From positions 8,068,869-8,132,868 of the forward strand of contig NZ_CP030287.1 in the NCBI RefSeq assembly GCF_003287935.1: 64,000 nt of DNA. The letters are read 5' to 3'. The notes beneath the pieces are model-generated. The model worked only from the letters and a program-made list of their open reading frames with translations. It was not told the origin of the DNA and did not search any database. Each line of letters begins with the position of its first letter. Within the stretch, counting starts at the first letter, position 1. Shown in pieces: positions 56,302-64,000 of the stretch. Both the position numbers and the translations under genes were made by a program. This stretch comes from Streptomyces sp. ICC1. GTDB taxonomy: Bacteria; Actinomycetota; Actinomycetes; Streptomycetales; Streptomycetaceae.

Positions 56302-57870
56302 ATGGACCTGGTCATCCGCGGGGCCCGCGTCGTCGACGGCACGGGCGGGCCCTCCTACACCGCCGACGTGGGGATCCACGAGGGCCGCATCGCCGGGATC
56401 GGCCGGATCGGCGGCGGGCGGCAGACCCTCGACGCCGACGGGCTGGTCCTGGCCCCCGGCTTCGTCGACATGCACGCCCACAGCGATCTGGCGCTGCTCC
56501 GCGATCCGGACCACAGCGCGAAGGCCGCCCAGGGGGTGACCCTGGAGGTCCTCGGCCAGGACGGCCTGTCGTACGCCCCCGCCGACGACCGGACCCTGTC
56601 GGAGGTCCGGGCCGCCATCGCCGGCTGGAACGGCACGGGCGAGGACATCGACTTCACCTGGCGGGACGTGGGCGGCTACCTCGACCGCCTGGACGCGCAG
56701 GGCATCGCCGTCAACGCCGCGTACCTGGTCCCCCAGGGCACCGTCCGCGCGTACGCCGTCGGCTGGTGCGACCGGCCCGCGACCCCCGCCGAGCTGGACC
56801 GGATGCGCGCCCTGGTCGCCGAAGGCCTCGCGCAGGGCGCCGTCGGCATGTCCTCCGGCCTCACCTACACCCCGGGCATGTACGCGTCGGGCGCCGAGCT
56901 GACCGAGCTGTGCCGGGTGGTCGCCGACCACGGGGGCTACTACTGCCCGCACCACCGCTCGTACGGCCGCGGCGCGCTCGCCGCCTACGCCGAGATGGTC
57001 GAGCTGACCCGCGGGGCCGGCTGCGCCCTGCACCTGGCGCACGCCACGATGAACTTCGGCGAGAACGAGGGCCGCGCCCCCGAGCTGCTCGCGCTCCTGG
57101 ACCGGGCCCTGGCCGACGGCGCCGACATCACCCTCGACAGCTACCCGTACACCCCCGGCTGCACCACCCTGGTCGCCCTCCTGCCCGGCTGGGCGAACGA
57201 GGGCGGACCCGAGGCGGTCCTCGCGCGGCTGCGCGACGACGCCGAGGCCGAGCGGATCCGGCGCGCGCTGGAGGTGGAGGGCTCCGACGGCTGTCACGGC
57301 GTGCCCGTCGACTGGTCCACGATCGAGATCGCCGGGACCACCGATCCGGCCTTCGGGTCCCACGTCGGCACGCGCGTCCGCGACTGGGGCACCGCCCGGC
57401 GGCTGCTGCTGGGCGACCGGCTGGGCCCGAGCATCCTGCAGCACGTCGGGCACGAGGAGAACGTCCGGGCGATCATGCGCCACCCGGTGCACACGGGCGG
57501 CTCGGACGGCATCCTGCAGGGTGCGAAACCGCACCCGCGGGCCTACGGCACCTTCCCGCACTACCTCGGGCACTACGTGCGCGAGCTGGGCGTCCTGTCC
57601 CTGGAGGAGTGCGTGGCCCACCTGTCGGGCCGCCCGGCGGCCCGGCTGCGCCTGCCCGACCGCGGGACCGTCACGGAGGGCAACCGCGCGGACCTGGTCC
57701 TGTTCGATCCGCTGACGGTCGCGGCCGGGTCGACGTACGAGCGGCCGCGCGCCCTGCCGACCGGGATCCCGCACGTGCTGATCGACGGGCGGTTCGTGAT
57801 GCGGGACGGGCGCAGGACGGACGTCCTGGCCGGGCGGTCCGTCCGCCGCACGCCGTACCGCGGCCGCTAG
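56302..57870 (+). CDS. N-acyl-D-amino-acid deacylase (amidohydrolase)
   Basis: A 522-residue amidohydrolase-superfamily enzyme. The metal motif HAHSDL follows PGFVDM near residue 55; GQDGLSYAP, GLTYTPGMYASGAEL, HHRSYG, LHLAHATMNFGE and the late Asp in GSDGI complete the D-aminoacylase pattern. It removes acyl groups from N-acyl-D-amino acids. Start ATG at 56302 lies 4 bases after the deaminase stop, so translation is coupled. With the deaminase, IclR and RidA it forms a D-amino-acid use module. Confidence 0.93.
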   Translation: MDLVIRGARVVDGTGGPSYTADVGIHEGRIAGIGRIGGGRQTLDADGLVLAPGFVDMHAHSDLALLRDPDHSAKAAQGVTLEVLGQDGLSYAPADDRTLSEVRAAIAGWNGTGEDIDFTWRDVGGYLDRLDAQGIAVNAAYLVPQGTVRAYAVGWCDRPATPAELDRMRALVAEGLAQGAVGMSSGLTYTPGMYASGAELTELCRVVADHGGYYCPHHRSYGRGALAAYAEMVELTRGAGCALHLAHATMNFGENEGRAPELLALLDRALADGADITLDSYPYTPGCTTLVALLPGWANEGGPEAVLARLRDDAEAERIRRALEVEGSDGCHGVPVDWSTIEIAGTTDPAFGSHVGTRVRDWGTARRLLLGDRLGPSILQHVGHEENVRAIMRHPVHTGGSDGILQGAKPHPRAYGTFPHYLGHYVRELGVLSLEECVAHLSGRPAARLRLPDRGTVTEGNRADLVLFDPLTVAAGSTYERPRALPTGIPHVLIDGRFVMRDGRRTDVLAGRSVRRTPYRGR

Positions 57871-57966
57871 GGGCCGCGGTACGGAAAGGCCTGCCGGGTC
57901 ACGGCGGACCCGGAGGACCCGGAGGAAACCGGCCTGCCGTTCGACCCGGCCGCCTACGATGGCGAC

Positions 57967-58977
57967 ATGTTCGCCTTTGTCCCCGCCGCCCTTTTCCTCG
58001 TCCTCTTCGGCGTCAGCGTCCGGGAGGACCGGCGGCGCTTCCGCAACGCGGTCTACCTGGGCCTCACCTTCATATTCGCCTCGGTCGGCCTGCTCACCCT
58101 GGTCCCGGTCCTGCCCCACGGGCTCGGCGCGCTCATCGTCGCGCTGGTCTTCCTCGTCCCGGCCCTCGGCACGGTCGCCCTGGGCCTCTTCCTGATCGGC
58201 AACGGCCTGACGATGGTCCGCAAGGAGGGCCGCCGGCCGGCCAACCTGCTCTCCTTCACGGCGGGGGTGGGGATCTTCGCCCTGATCGCGTTCGTCCTGA
58301 CCCTGGGCAGCCAGGGCTCCCGGATCTGGGACGCGGTGGTGGGGGGCGTGGTCTTCCTCGCCGGGTACGTCTCCTTCCTCTTCCTCTGCTTCCTCGCCTA
58401 CGCCTTCCTCTACGGCCGGATCAAGGTGCGCGGGGACGTCGACTACGTGGTGATGCTCGGCTCCGGCCTGATCGGCGGCGACCGGGTCCCGCCGCTGCTG
58501 GCCTCGCGGCTGCGCAAGGGCAAGGAGATCCACGACGCCCAGATCGCGCGGGGCGGCCGGGTGCCGCTGCTGCTCACCTCGGGCGGCAAGGGGACGGACG
58601 AGAAGCTCGCGGAGGCGCGGGCGATGGCCGACTGGCTGATCGCGCAGGGCGTGCCGCAGGACCACCTCCGGCTGGAGGACCGCTCCCGCACGACGGAGGA
58701 GAACCTCCTCTTCAGCCGCGAGATCATGCTGACCGGGGACCCGTCCTACCGCTGCGTGGTGGTCACCAACAACTTCCACGCCTTCCGTGCCGCGATGATG
58801 GCCCGCAAGGCCGGGGTGAACGGCCAGGTCCTGGGCTCGCCGACGGCGAAGTACTTCTGGCCGAGCGCGACGATCCGCGAGTTCGTCGCGGTGTTCTGGG
58901 AGCACAAGACCGTCAACCTCAGCATCTGCGGCGCGGTCGTCGCCCTGACCGCGGTACTGGCGGTCAGCAGCGCCTGA
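57967..58977 (+). CDS. YdcF family membrane protein
   Basis: A 336-residue protein. Four or five hydrophobic spans fill residues 1-155, a DUF218/YdcF domain follows (VDYVVMLGSGLIGGDRVPPLL; LTSGGKGTDEKLAEA; LEDRSRTTEENLLFSREI; VVVTNNFHAFRA), and a final span lies at the C-terminus. YdcF-type proteins bind nucleotide-like cofactors and some act in envelope metabolism; the reaction is not known here. ATG at 57967. Confidence 0.88.
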   Translation: MFAFVPAALFLVLFGVSVREDRRRFRNAVYLGLTFIFASVGLLTLVPVLPHGLGALIVALVFLVPALGTVALGLFLIGNGLTMVRKEGRRPANLLSFTAGVGIFALIAFVLTLGSQGSRIWDAVVGGVVFLAGYVSFLFLCFLAYAFLYGRIKVRGDVDYVVMLGSGLIGGDRVPPLLASRLRKGKEIHDAQIARGGRVPLLLTSGGKGTDEKLAEARAMADWLIAQGVPQDHLRLEDRSRTTEENLLFSREIMLTGDPSYRCVVVTNNFHAFRAAMMARKAGVNGQVLGSPTAKYFWPSATIREFVAVFWEHKTVNLSICGAVVALTAVLAVSSA

Positions 58978-59023
58978 GGCCCACCCGGCCCCGTCCCGTC
59001 CCGCCCGATCCTGCCTGGGGGAT

Positions 59024-59037
59024 GTTTCACGTGAAAC
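59024..59037. promoter_or_regulatory. parS site (ParB-binding) at the cydDC start
   Basis: GTTTCACGTGAAAC is the perfect 14-bp palindromic parS core. It lies between the GGGGGA ribosome binding site and the GTG start of cydDC and in fact contains that GTG (59031-59033). Streptomyces parS sites cluster around oriC, where ParB loads for chromosome segregation. Confidence 0.9.
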
Positions 59038-62000
59038 CGATCGACCCGCGCCTGCTTCGGTACGCCCGTTCCACCCGCCTCTTCCTGGGGGCGGTGGTGG
59101 CCCTCGGGCTCGCCGGGGCGGGGCTGGTCGTCGGCCAGGCGATGCTGATCGCCGAGATCGTGGTCGGTGCCTTCGAGGACGGTCTGGACGGCGGGGCCCT
59201 GCGGACCCCCCTGCTGCTGCTCGCGGCGGTGGCCTGCGGCCGGGGCCTGGTCGCCTGGCTGACGGAGCTGGCCGCACACAGGGCGAGCGCGGCGGTCAAG
59301 TCGGAACTGCGGGGCCGGCTGCTGGAGCGGGCCGCGGATCTGGGCCCCGGCTGGCTGAGCGGCCAGCGGACCGGCTCCCTCGTGGCCCTGGCCACGCGGG
59401 GCGTGGACGCGCTCGACGACTACTTCTCCCGCTACCTGCCCCAGCTGGGACTCGCGATCGTGGTCCCCGTCGCGGTGCTCGCCCGGATCGTCACCGAGGA
59501 CTGGGTGTCGGCGGCGATCATCGTGGTCACCCTGCCGCTGATCCCGGCCTTCATGATCCTCATCGGGATGGCCACCCAGTCCCGGATGGACCGCCAGTGG
59601 CGGCTGCTGTCCCGCCTGTCGGGGCACTTCCTCGACGTGGTGGCCGGCCTGCCGACCCTGAAGGTCTTCGGCCGGGCGAAGGCGCAGGCGGAGTCCATCC
59701 GCAAGATCACCGATGACTACCGCCAGGCGACCATGCGCACGCTGCGCATCGCGTTCCTGTCCTCGTTCGCGCTCGAGCTGCTGGCGACCCTGTCGGTGGC
59801 ACTGGTCGCCGTGACGATCGGCATGCGGCTGGTCCACGGGGAGCTGGACCTGTACACGGGGCTCGTCATCCTGGTGCTGGCGCCCGAGGCGTACCTTCCG
59901 CTGCGCCAGGTCGGGGCGCAGTACCACGCGGCGGCGGAGGGACTGGCCGCCGCCGAAGAGATCTTCGAAGTCCTGGAGACCCCGGTCTCCGTGCCGGCCG
60001 GGAGGGCCGCCGTCGCTGCCTCGGGGCTGCGGATCGAGCTCGACGGCGTGGCGGTCCGCCACCAGGGCCGGGGCGAGGACTCCCCCGGACCGGTCTCGCT
60101 CTCCGTGGGACCGGGCGAATGCGTGGCTCTCACCGGGCCGAGCGGAGCGGGCAAGTCCACGCTGCTCCAGGTGCTGCTGGGATTCGTGGCGCCGAGCGCG
60201 GGCCGGGTGCGGATCGACGGCGCGGACCTGGCCGGGCTGTCGGCCGAGCAGTGGCGCGAGCGGATCGCGTGGGTGCCGCAGCGGCCCCACCTGTTCGCCG
60301 GGACGATCGCGGAGAACGTCCGGCTGGCTCGGCCGGGGGCGACCGACGACGAAGTGACCGCCGCGCTGGAGGACGCCGGGGCCTGGGAGTTCGTACGGGT
60401 CCTGCCGCGCGGTGCGCGGACGGCGCTCGGCGAGGGCGGGGTCGGGCTGTCCGCCGGGCAGCGCCAGCGTCTCGCGCTGGCGCGGGCCTTCCTGGCGGAC
60501 CGGCCGGTGCTGCTTCTGGACGAGCCCACGGCGGCGCTGGACGGCGAGACCGAGGCGGCCGTCGTGGAGGCCGTACGCCGGCTCGCGGTGGGCCGGACCG
60601 TGCTGCTCGTGGTGCACCGGCCGGCGCTGCTGGCGCTGGCCGACCGCGTCGTACGCGTCGGGACCGGCGCCGAGGGGCCCTCCCCCGTGCCGGGCCTCGC
60701 GGCATCGGCCGCCCTTCCCGCGCCGGGTGTTCAAGCGCCCGGTGTTCCCGCGCCCGCCGGGGGCGCGGCTCCGGCGCCCGGCGCCGGGCCGGGAGTGGGG
60801 CCGGGAGTGGGGCCGGCCGATCCCGGGGAGTGGATCCTCGGGGCCACCGCGGAACGGACGGACCGCAAGGGCGCGGCGGACGCCGGCGGGCAGGACCCGC
60901 TCAGGCGGGTCCGCGGGGTGGCCAAGGCCTGGCAGGGACGGTTCAGGCTCGGGCTGTTGCTCGGGGCACTGGCCGTCGGGTGCGGCGTCGGGCTGATGGC
61001 CGTCTCCGGATGGCTGATCTCGCGGGCCTCCGAACAGCCGCCCGTGCTCTACCTGATGGTGGCCGTCACCGCCACGCGCGCCTTCGGCCTGGGCCGTGCC
61101 GTCTTCCGTTACGCGGAGCGGCTCGTCTCCCACGACGCGGTGCTGCGCATGCTCGCCGACCTGCGCGTGTCCGTGTACCGCCGGCTGGAGCGCATCGCGC
61201 CCGCCGGACTGCGCGCCCAGCGGCGCGGCGATCTGCTGACCCGGCTGGTGGCCGACGCCGACGCCCTGCAGGACTACTGGCTGCGCTGGCTGCTGCCCGT
61301 CGGCACCGCCGTGCTCGTCGGGACCGGTTCGGTCGCCTTCACCGCCTGGCTGCTGCCCGGGGCCGGGGCCGTCCTCGCCGTCGGCCTGCTCGCCGCCGGG
61401 GTCGGGGTACCGCTGCTCAGCGCCGTCTGCGCGCACCGTACCGAGCGCCGGCTCGCGCCCGCCCGGGGCGAGCTCGCCACCCGTGTGGCCGATCTGCTCA
61501 CCGGGACCGCCGAGCTGACCGTCGCCGGCGCGCTGGGCGGCCGGAAGGCCGCCGCGAAGGACAGCGACCGCACGCTGACCGGGATCGCCGCCCGCGCGGC
61601 CGCCGTCACCGGACTCGGGAGCGGTCTGTCCGCCCTGGTGTGCGGACTGACCGTGGTGGGCGCGGCCGCCGTCGGTGCGGGTGCCGTCGCGGGGGGCCGG
61701 CTGTCCGGGGTCGCCATGGCCGTCGTGGTCCTGACCCCGCTCGCCGCGTTCGAGGCCGTCACCGGGCTTCCGCAGGCCGTCCAGTACCGCCAGCGGGTCC
61801 GCCGCAGCGCCGAGCGGGTCTACGAGGTCATCGACGCGCCCGTTCCGGTCGCCGAGCCGGAGCGGCCGCTGAAGCTGCCCGCCTCGCCCTTCCCGCTGCG
61901 GCTGTCCGGACTCGCCGCCCGCCACCCCGGGCAGGAGCGCGACGCGCTGCACGGGCTCGATCTGACCTTGGAGGCGGGCCGCCGGATCGCTGTCGTCGGC

Positions 62001-62672
62001 CCCTCGGGATCCGGCAAGACCACGCTGGCGCAGGTCCTGCTGCGCTTCCTGGACCAGCACGAGGGCTCGTACACCCTGGGCGGGACCGACGCGCGCGCGG
62101 TCGACGGCGACGACGTGCGCCGGGTCGTGGGCCTGTGCGCCCAGGACGCGCACATCTTCGACAGTTCGGTACGCGAGAACCTGCTCCTGGCCCGGCCCGG
62201 GGCGAGCGAGGCACAACTGCGGGAGGCGCTCGCGGCGGCCCGGCTCCTGGAGTGGGCCGACGGGCTCCCGGACGGGCTGGACACGCTGGTCGGGGAGCAC
62301 GGCGAGCGGATCTCGGGCGGCCAGCGCCAGCGCCTGGCGCTGGCGCGGGCACTGCTCGCGGACTTCCCGGTCCTCGTCCTGGACGAGCCGGCCGAGCACC
62401 TGGACCTGGCGACCGCCGACGCGCTGACGGCGGATCTGCTGGCGGCGACCGAGGGCCGCACCACCGTGCTGATCACGCACCGGCTGGCCGGGCTGGAGGA
62501 GGTCGACGAGGTGCTCGTCCTGGACCGCGGAGCGGTGGTCCAGCGCGGTGCGTACGCGGAGCTGGCCGCCGCCGAAGGGCCGCTGCGCAGGCTGCTGGAG
62601 CGCGAGCGGGAAGCGGACGCGACGACGGCCGGTTTCCTCCAGTCCCGACTCACTCTCGACTTTCCTCGCTAA
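59031..62672 (+). CDS. cydDC: Fused thiol/heme ABC exporter CydDC
   Basis: A 1,213-residue fusion of CydD and CydC. CydD part: six spans then ATPase with GPSGAGKST (about residue 369), LSAGQRQRLALA and LLLDEPTAALD. A Pro/Ala/Gly linker covers about residues 545-625. CydC part: six spans, then GPSGSGKTT (about residue 990), ISGGQRQRLALA and LVLDEPAEHLD. CydDC exports cysteine and glutathione and is needed to assemble cytochrome bd oxidase. An ATG at 59022 is in frame but overlaps GGGGGA, so GTG 59031, 8 bases downstream, is the better start. The adjacent sensor kinase matches the SCO3947-SCO3948 pair. Confidence 0.94.
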   Translation: MKPIDPRLLRYARSTRLFLGAVVALGLAGAGLVVGQAMLIAEIVVGAFEDGLDGGALRTPLLLLAAVACGRGLVAWLTELAAHRASAAVKSELRGRLLERAADLGPGWLSGQRTGSLVALATRGVDALDDYFSRYLPQLGLAIVVPVAVLARIVTEDWVSAAIIVVTLPLIPAFMILIGMATQSRMDRQWRLLSRLSGHFLDVVAGLPTLKVFGRAKAQAESIRKITDDYRQATMRTLRIAFLSSFALELLATLSVALVAVTIGMRLVHGELDLYTGLVILVLAPEAYLPLRQVGAQYHAAAEGLAAAEEIFEVLETPVSVPAGRAAVAASGLRIELDGVAVRHQGRGEDSPGPVSLSVGPGECVALTGPSGAGKSTLLQVLLGFVAPSAGRVRIDGADLAGLSAEQWRERIAWVPQRPHLFAGTIAENVRLARPGATDDEVTAALEDAGAWEFVRVLPRGARTALGEGGVGLSAGQRQRLALARAFLADRPVLLLDEPTAALDGETEAAVVEAVRRLAVGRTVLLVVHRPALLALADRVVRVGTGAEGPSPVPGLAASAALPAPGVQAPGVPAPAGGAAPAPGAGPGVGPGVGPADPGEWILGATAERTDRKGAADAGGQDPLRRVRGVAKAWQGRFRLGLLLGALAVGCGVGLMAVSGWLISRASEQPPVLYLMVAVTATRAFGLGRAVFRYAERLVSHDAVLRMLADLRVSVYRRLERIAPAGLRAQRRGDLLTRLVADADALQDYWLRWLLPVGTAVLVGTGSVAFTAWLLPGAGAVLAVGLLAAGVGVPLLSAVCAHRTERRLAPARGELATRVADLLTGTAELTVAGALGGRKAAAKDSDRTLTGIAARAAAVTGLGSGLSALVCGLTVVGAAAVGAGAVAGGRLSGVAMAVVVLTPLAAFEAVTGLPQAVQYRQRVRRSAERVYEVIDAPVPVAEPERPLKLPASPFPLRLSGLAARHPGQERDALHGLDLTLEAGRRIAVVGPSGSGKTTLAQVLLRFLDQHEGSYTLGGTDARAVDGDDVRRVVGLCAQDAHIFDSSVRENLLLARPGASEAQLREALAAARLLEWADGLPDGLDTLVGEHGERISGGQRQRLALARALLADFPVLVLDEPAEHLDLATADALTADLLAATEGRTTVLITHRLAGLEEVDEVLVLDRGAVVQRGAYAELAAAEGPLRRLLEREREADATTAGFLQSRLTLDFPR

Positions 62673-62696
62673 TCCGGACTAACTAGGCTCAAGGGC

Positions 62697-64000
62697 ATGT
62701 CAGCGCAGCAGTCCCAGGAAACGCCCGAGTCAGCTCCGGAGCCCGCGCCGCGGCAGCCCGACCCACTGGAGGCCGCGACCGCCGCCACCCGGAGTCTCCA
62801 GGGGCTGTCCACCGAGCTCACGGCCCGGGTGCCGCAGCTGCTGGAGGCCATGCGGTCGGTGGGTACCGGCCTCGAACTGCACTCCACACTGGACCGGATC
62901 TGCGAGACGGCCGCCGAACTCGCCGACGCCCGCTACGCGGCCATCGGCGTCGTCGACACCGAAGGCCGGGGGCTCTCGGACTTCGTCACCTTCGGGATCA
63001 GCGACGCGCTGGCGAAGAAGATCGGGCACCGCCCGGACGGGAAGCGCGGGCTGCTCGGCGCGCTGATCTCGCACCCCGACACGGTGCACCTCGCCGATCT
63101 GACCAAGGACCCGCGCTCGGCGGGCTTCCCCGCGCACCACCCGCCCATGAAGACCTTCCTCGGCGTTCCGATCCGGGTGCAGGGGGAGATCTTCGGAAAC
63201 CTCTACCTCGCTGAGAAGAACGGCGGCGGCGAGTTCAACGACTACGACGTCCACATGGTCCGGGTGCTGGCCACCGAGGCGGGCATCGCCATCGGCAACG
63301 CCCGGCTCTACGAGGCCGCCACCCAGCGCGAGCGCTGGATCGACGGCTCCGTCGCCGTCACCACCGCCCTGCTGTCGGGCGGGGACGCGGACGACGCACT
63401 GGCGGTCGTCGCCGAACAGGCCCGCCGGCTCGCCGATTCCGCCGCGGGGATCGTCATGCTGCCGGCCGAGGAGGGCGGCATGGAGATCGTCGCGGTCTCC
63501 GCCGAGAACCCGGCCACCTCCCTCGGCGTCGTCATCCCGGCCGAGAGCCCCGTGGTGGCCAGGCTGCTGGAGGGCGAGCCGGTCTTCGTGGACGACGCCT
63601 CCTCGGACCCGCGCATGATCAGCCGGCTGACCAGCCAGTACGGGGCCTGCATGATGCTGCCCCTGCACAGCGGCGGCCGGGTGCTGGGTGCGCTCGTCAC
63701 GCCCCGGGCGCGCGGCAAGCGGCCGTTCAGCGAGGCCGAGCGGACCCTGGCCACGCAGTTCGCCTCCCAGGCGGCCCTGGCACTGATGATGGCGGAGGCC
63801 CAGCGAGACCGGGAGCGCCTCGCCGTCTTCGAGGACCGCGACCGGATCGCCCGCGATCTGCACGACCTCGTCATCCAGCGGCTCTTCGCCACCGGGATGA
63901 TGCTGGAAGGCGCCCAGCGCCGGTCCGTCGTGCCCGAGGTACGCGACGGGGTCGGCAAGGCCGTGGACGAGCTGGACGTGACGATCCAGGAGATCCGCAC
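62697..64000 (+). CDS. Two-GAF sensor histidine kinase (DevS/DosT-like), 3' end beyond window
   Basis: From the ATG at 62697 the frame is open to the window edge (about 434 codons). GAF 1 covers about residues 50-205 (LDRICETAAELADARYAAIGV; FLGVPIRVQGEIFGNLYLAE) and GAF 2 about 220-370 (ADSAAGIVMLPAEEGGMEIV; MMLPLHSGGRVLGALV). The dimerisation H-box is RIARDLHDLVIQRLFATGM with the phospho-acceptor His near residue 388, typical of NarL-type kinases. This is the plan of mycobacterial DevS/DosT, where GAF 1 binds heme and senses oxygen or NO. Position after cydDC fits a respiratory or redox role. The ATPase domain is not in the window. Confidence 0.92.
   Translation, partial: MSAQQSQETPESAPEPAPRQPDPLEAATAATRSLQGLSTELTARVPQLLEAMRSVGTGLELHSTLDRICETAAELADARYAAIGVVDTEGRGLSDFVTFGISDALAKKIGHRPDGKRGLLGALISHPDTVHLADLTKDPRSAGFPAHHPPMKTFLGVPIRVQGEIFGNLYLAEKNGGGEFNDYDVHMVRVLATEAGIAIGNARLYEAATQRERWIDGSVAVTTALLSGGDADDALAVVAEQARRLADSAAGIVMLPAEEGGMEIVAVSAENPATSLGVVIPAESPVVARLLEGEPVFVDDASSDPRMISRLTSQYGACMMLPLHSGGRVLGALVTPRARGKRPFSEAERTLATQFASQAALALMMAEAQRDRERLAVFEDRDRIARDLHDLVIQRLFATGMMLEGAQRRSVVPEVRDGVGKAVDELDVTIQEIR

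Noticed and set aside
56269..59277. Long minus-strand ORF opposite the deacylase and YdcF genes
   Set aside because: Shadow of well-supported plus-strand genes; no motif or ribosome binding site.

Overview
The window is high-GC, actinobacterial DNA and is almost certainly from a Streptomyces or a very close relative. The signs are codon usage with G/C in third positions, GGAGG-type ribosome binding sites with many GTG starts, the sIHF-gmk-rpoZ-coaBC-metK order, a trpS gene behind a Trp-codon attenuator, a fused CydDC beside a two-GAF histidine kinase, a parS site, RamB-type control of isocitrate lyase, and a stretch that reads as a Streptomyces rRNA operon leader.

Layout. 0-6.8 kb: a secreted-protein remnant, an SDR, a PhzF-like isomerase, then a minus-strand iron block (efeO-efeB-efeU behind a candidate iron box, and a heme-type ABC ATPase lacking its start). 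7.0-9.7 kb: an rRNA-leader-like block without an rRNA gene, the attenuated trpS, and proC. 9.8-18 kb: a two-gene ABC exporter with an operator-like palindrome, a membrane protein, an SH3 protein, a Ser/Thr kinase facing a zinc-finger/TM protein across a large inverted repeat, an MFS pump with a C-terminal winged-helix extension, a GNAT, and two small enzyme-like proteins. 18.1-26.1 kb: a GT87-PAP2 protein, then a four-gene choline oxidase and glycine-betaine ABC operon. 26.1-32.6 kb: TetR, a beheaded pyrK, pyrD, then sIHF, gmk, rpoZ, coaBC and metK.

32.6-39.8 kb: the first ~180 codons of priA run in frame through a signal-peptide fragment into a PUFA-synthase-like PKS (tandem NPD, KS, AT, ACP), which stops at a Nextera-adapter-like sequence. 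39.8-46.2 kb: a serine hydrolase, a P450, a STAND-type regulator and an MFS pump. 46.3-49.3 kb: aceA and its divergent RamB-like regulator. 49.4-52.6 kb: three cobalamin riboswitches, two of them back to back over divergent secreted proteins, with small gene fragments behind the third. 52.3-57.9 kb: a second kinase, then a D-amino-acid module (RidA, IclR, PLP deaminase, D-aminoacylase). 58-64 kb: a YdcF protein, parS/cydDC and the start of a sensor kinase.

The main caution is that the window behaves like a mosaic. At least eight places show genes cut without any transposase: hmuV start, convergent kinase/zinc-finger pair, pyrK start, absent pyrF, priA/secreted/PKS, PKS end, MFS end, and SCO2322-like/kinase. 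Two sit on large inverted repeats and one on an adapter-like sequence. Several blocks also appear, from my memory of S. coelicolor, to be far apart on that chromosome. I read this as assembly chimerism or heavy rearrangement, so cross-junction operons and fusions should not be taken at face value. Within the blocks, the biology worth attention is the trp attenuator, the divergent cobalamin riboswitch pair, parS lying on the cydDC start, and the P450/STAND/MFS group.
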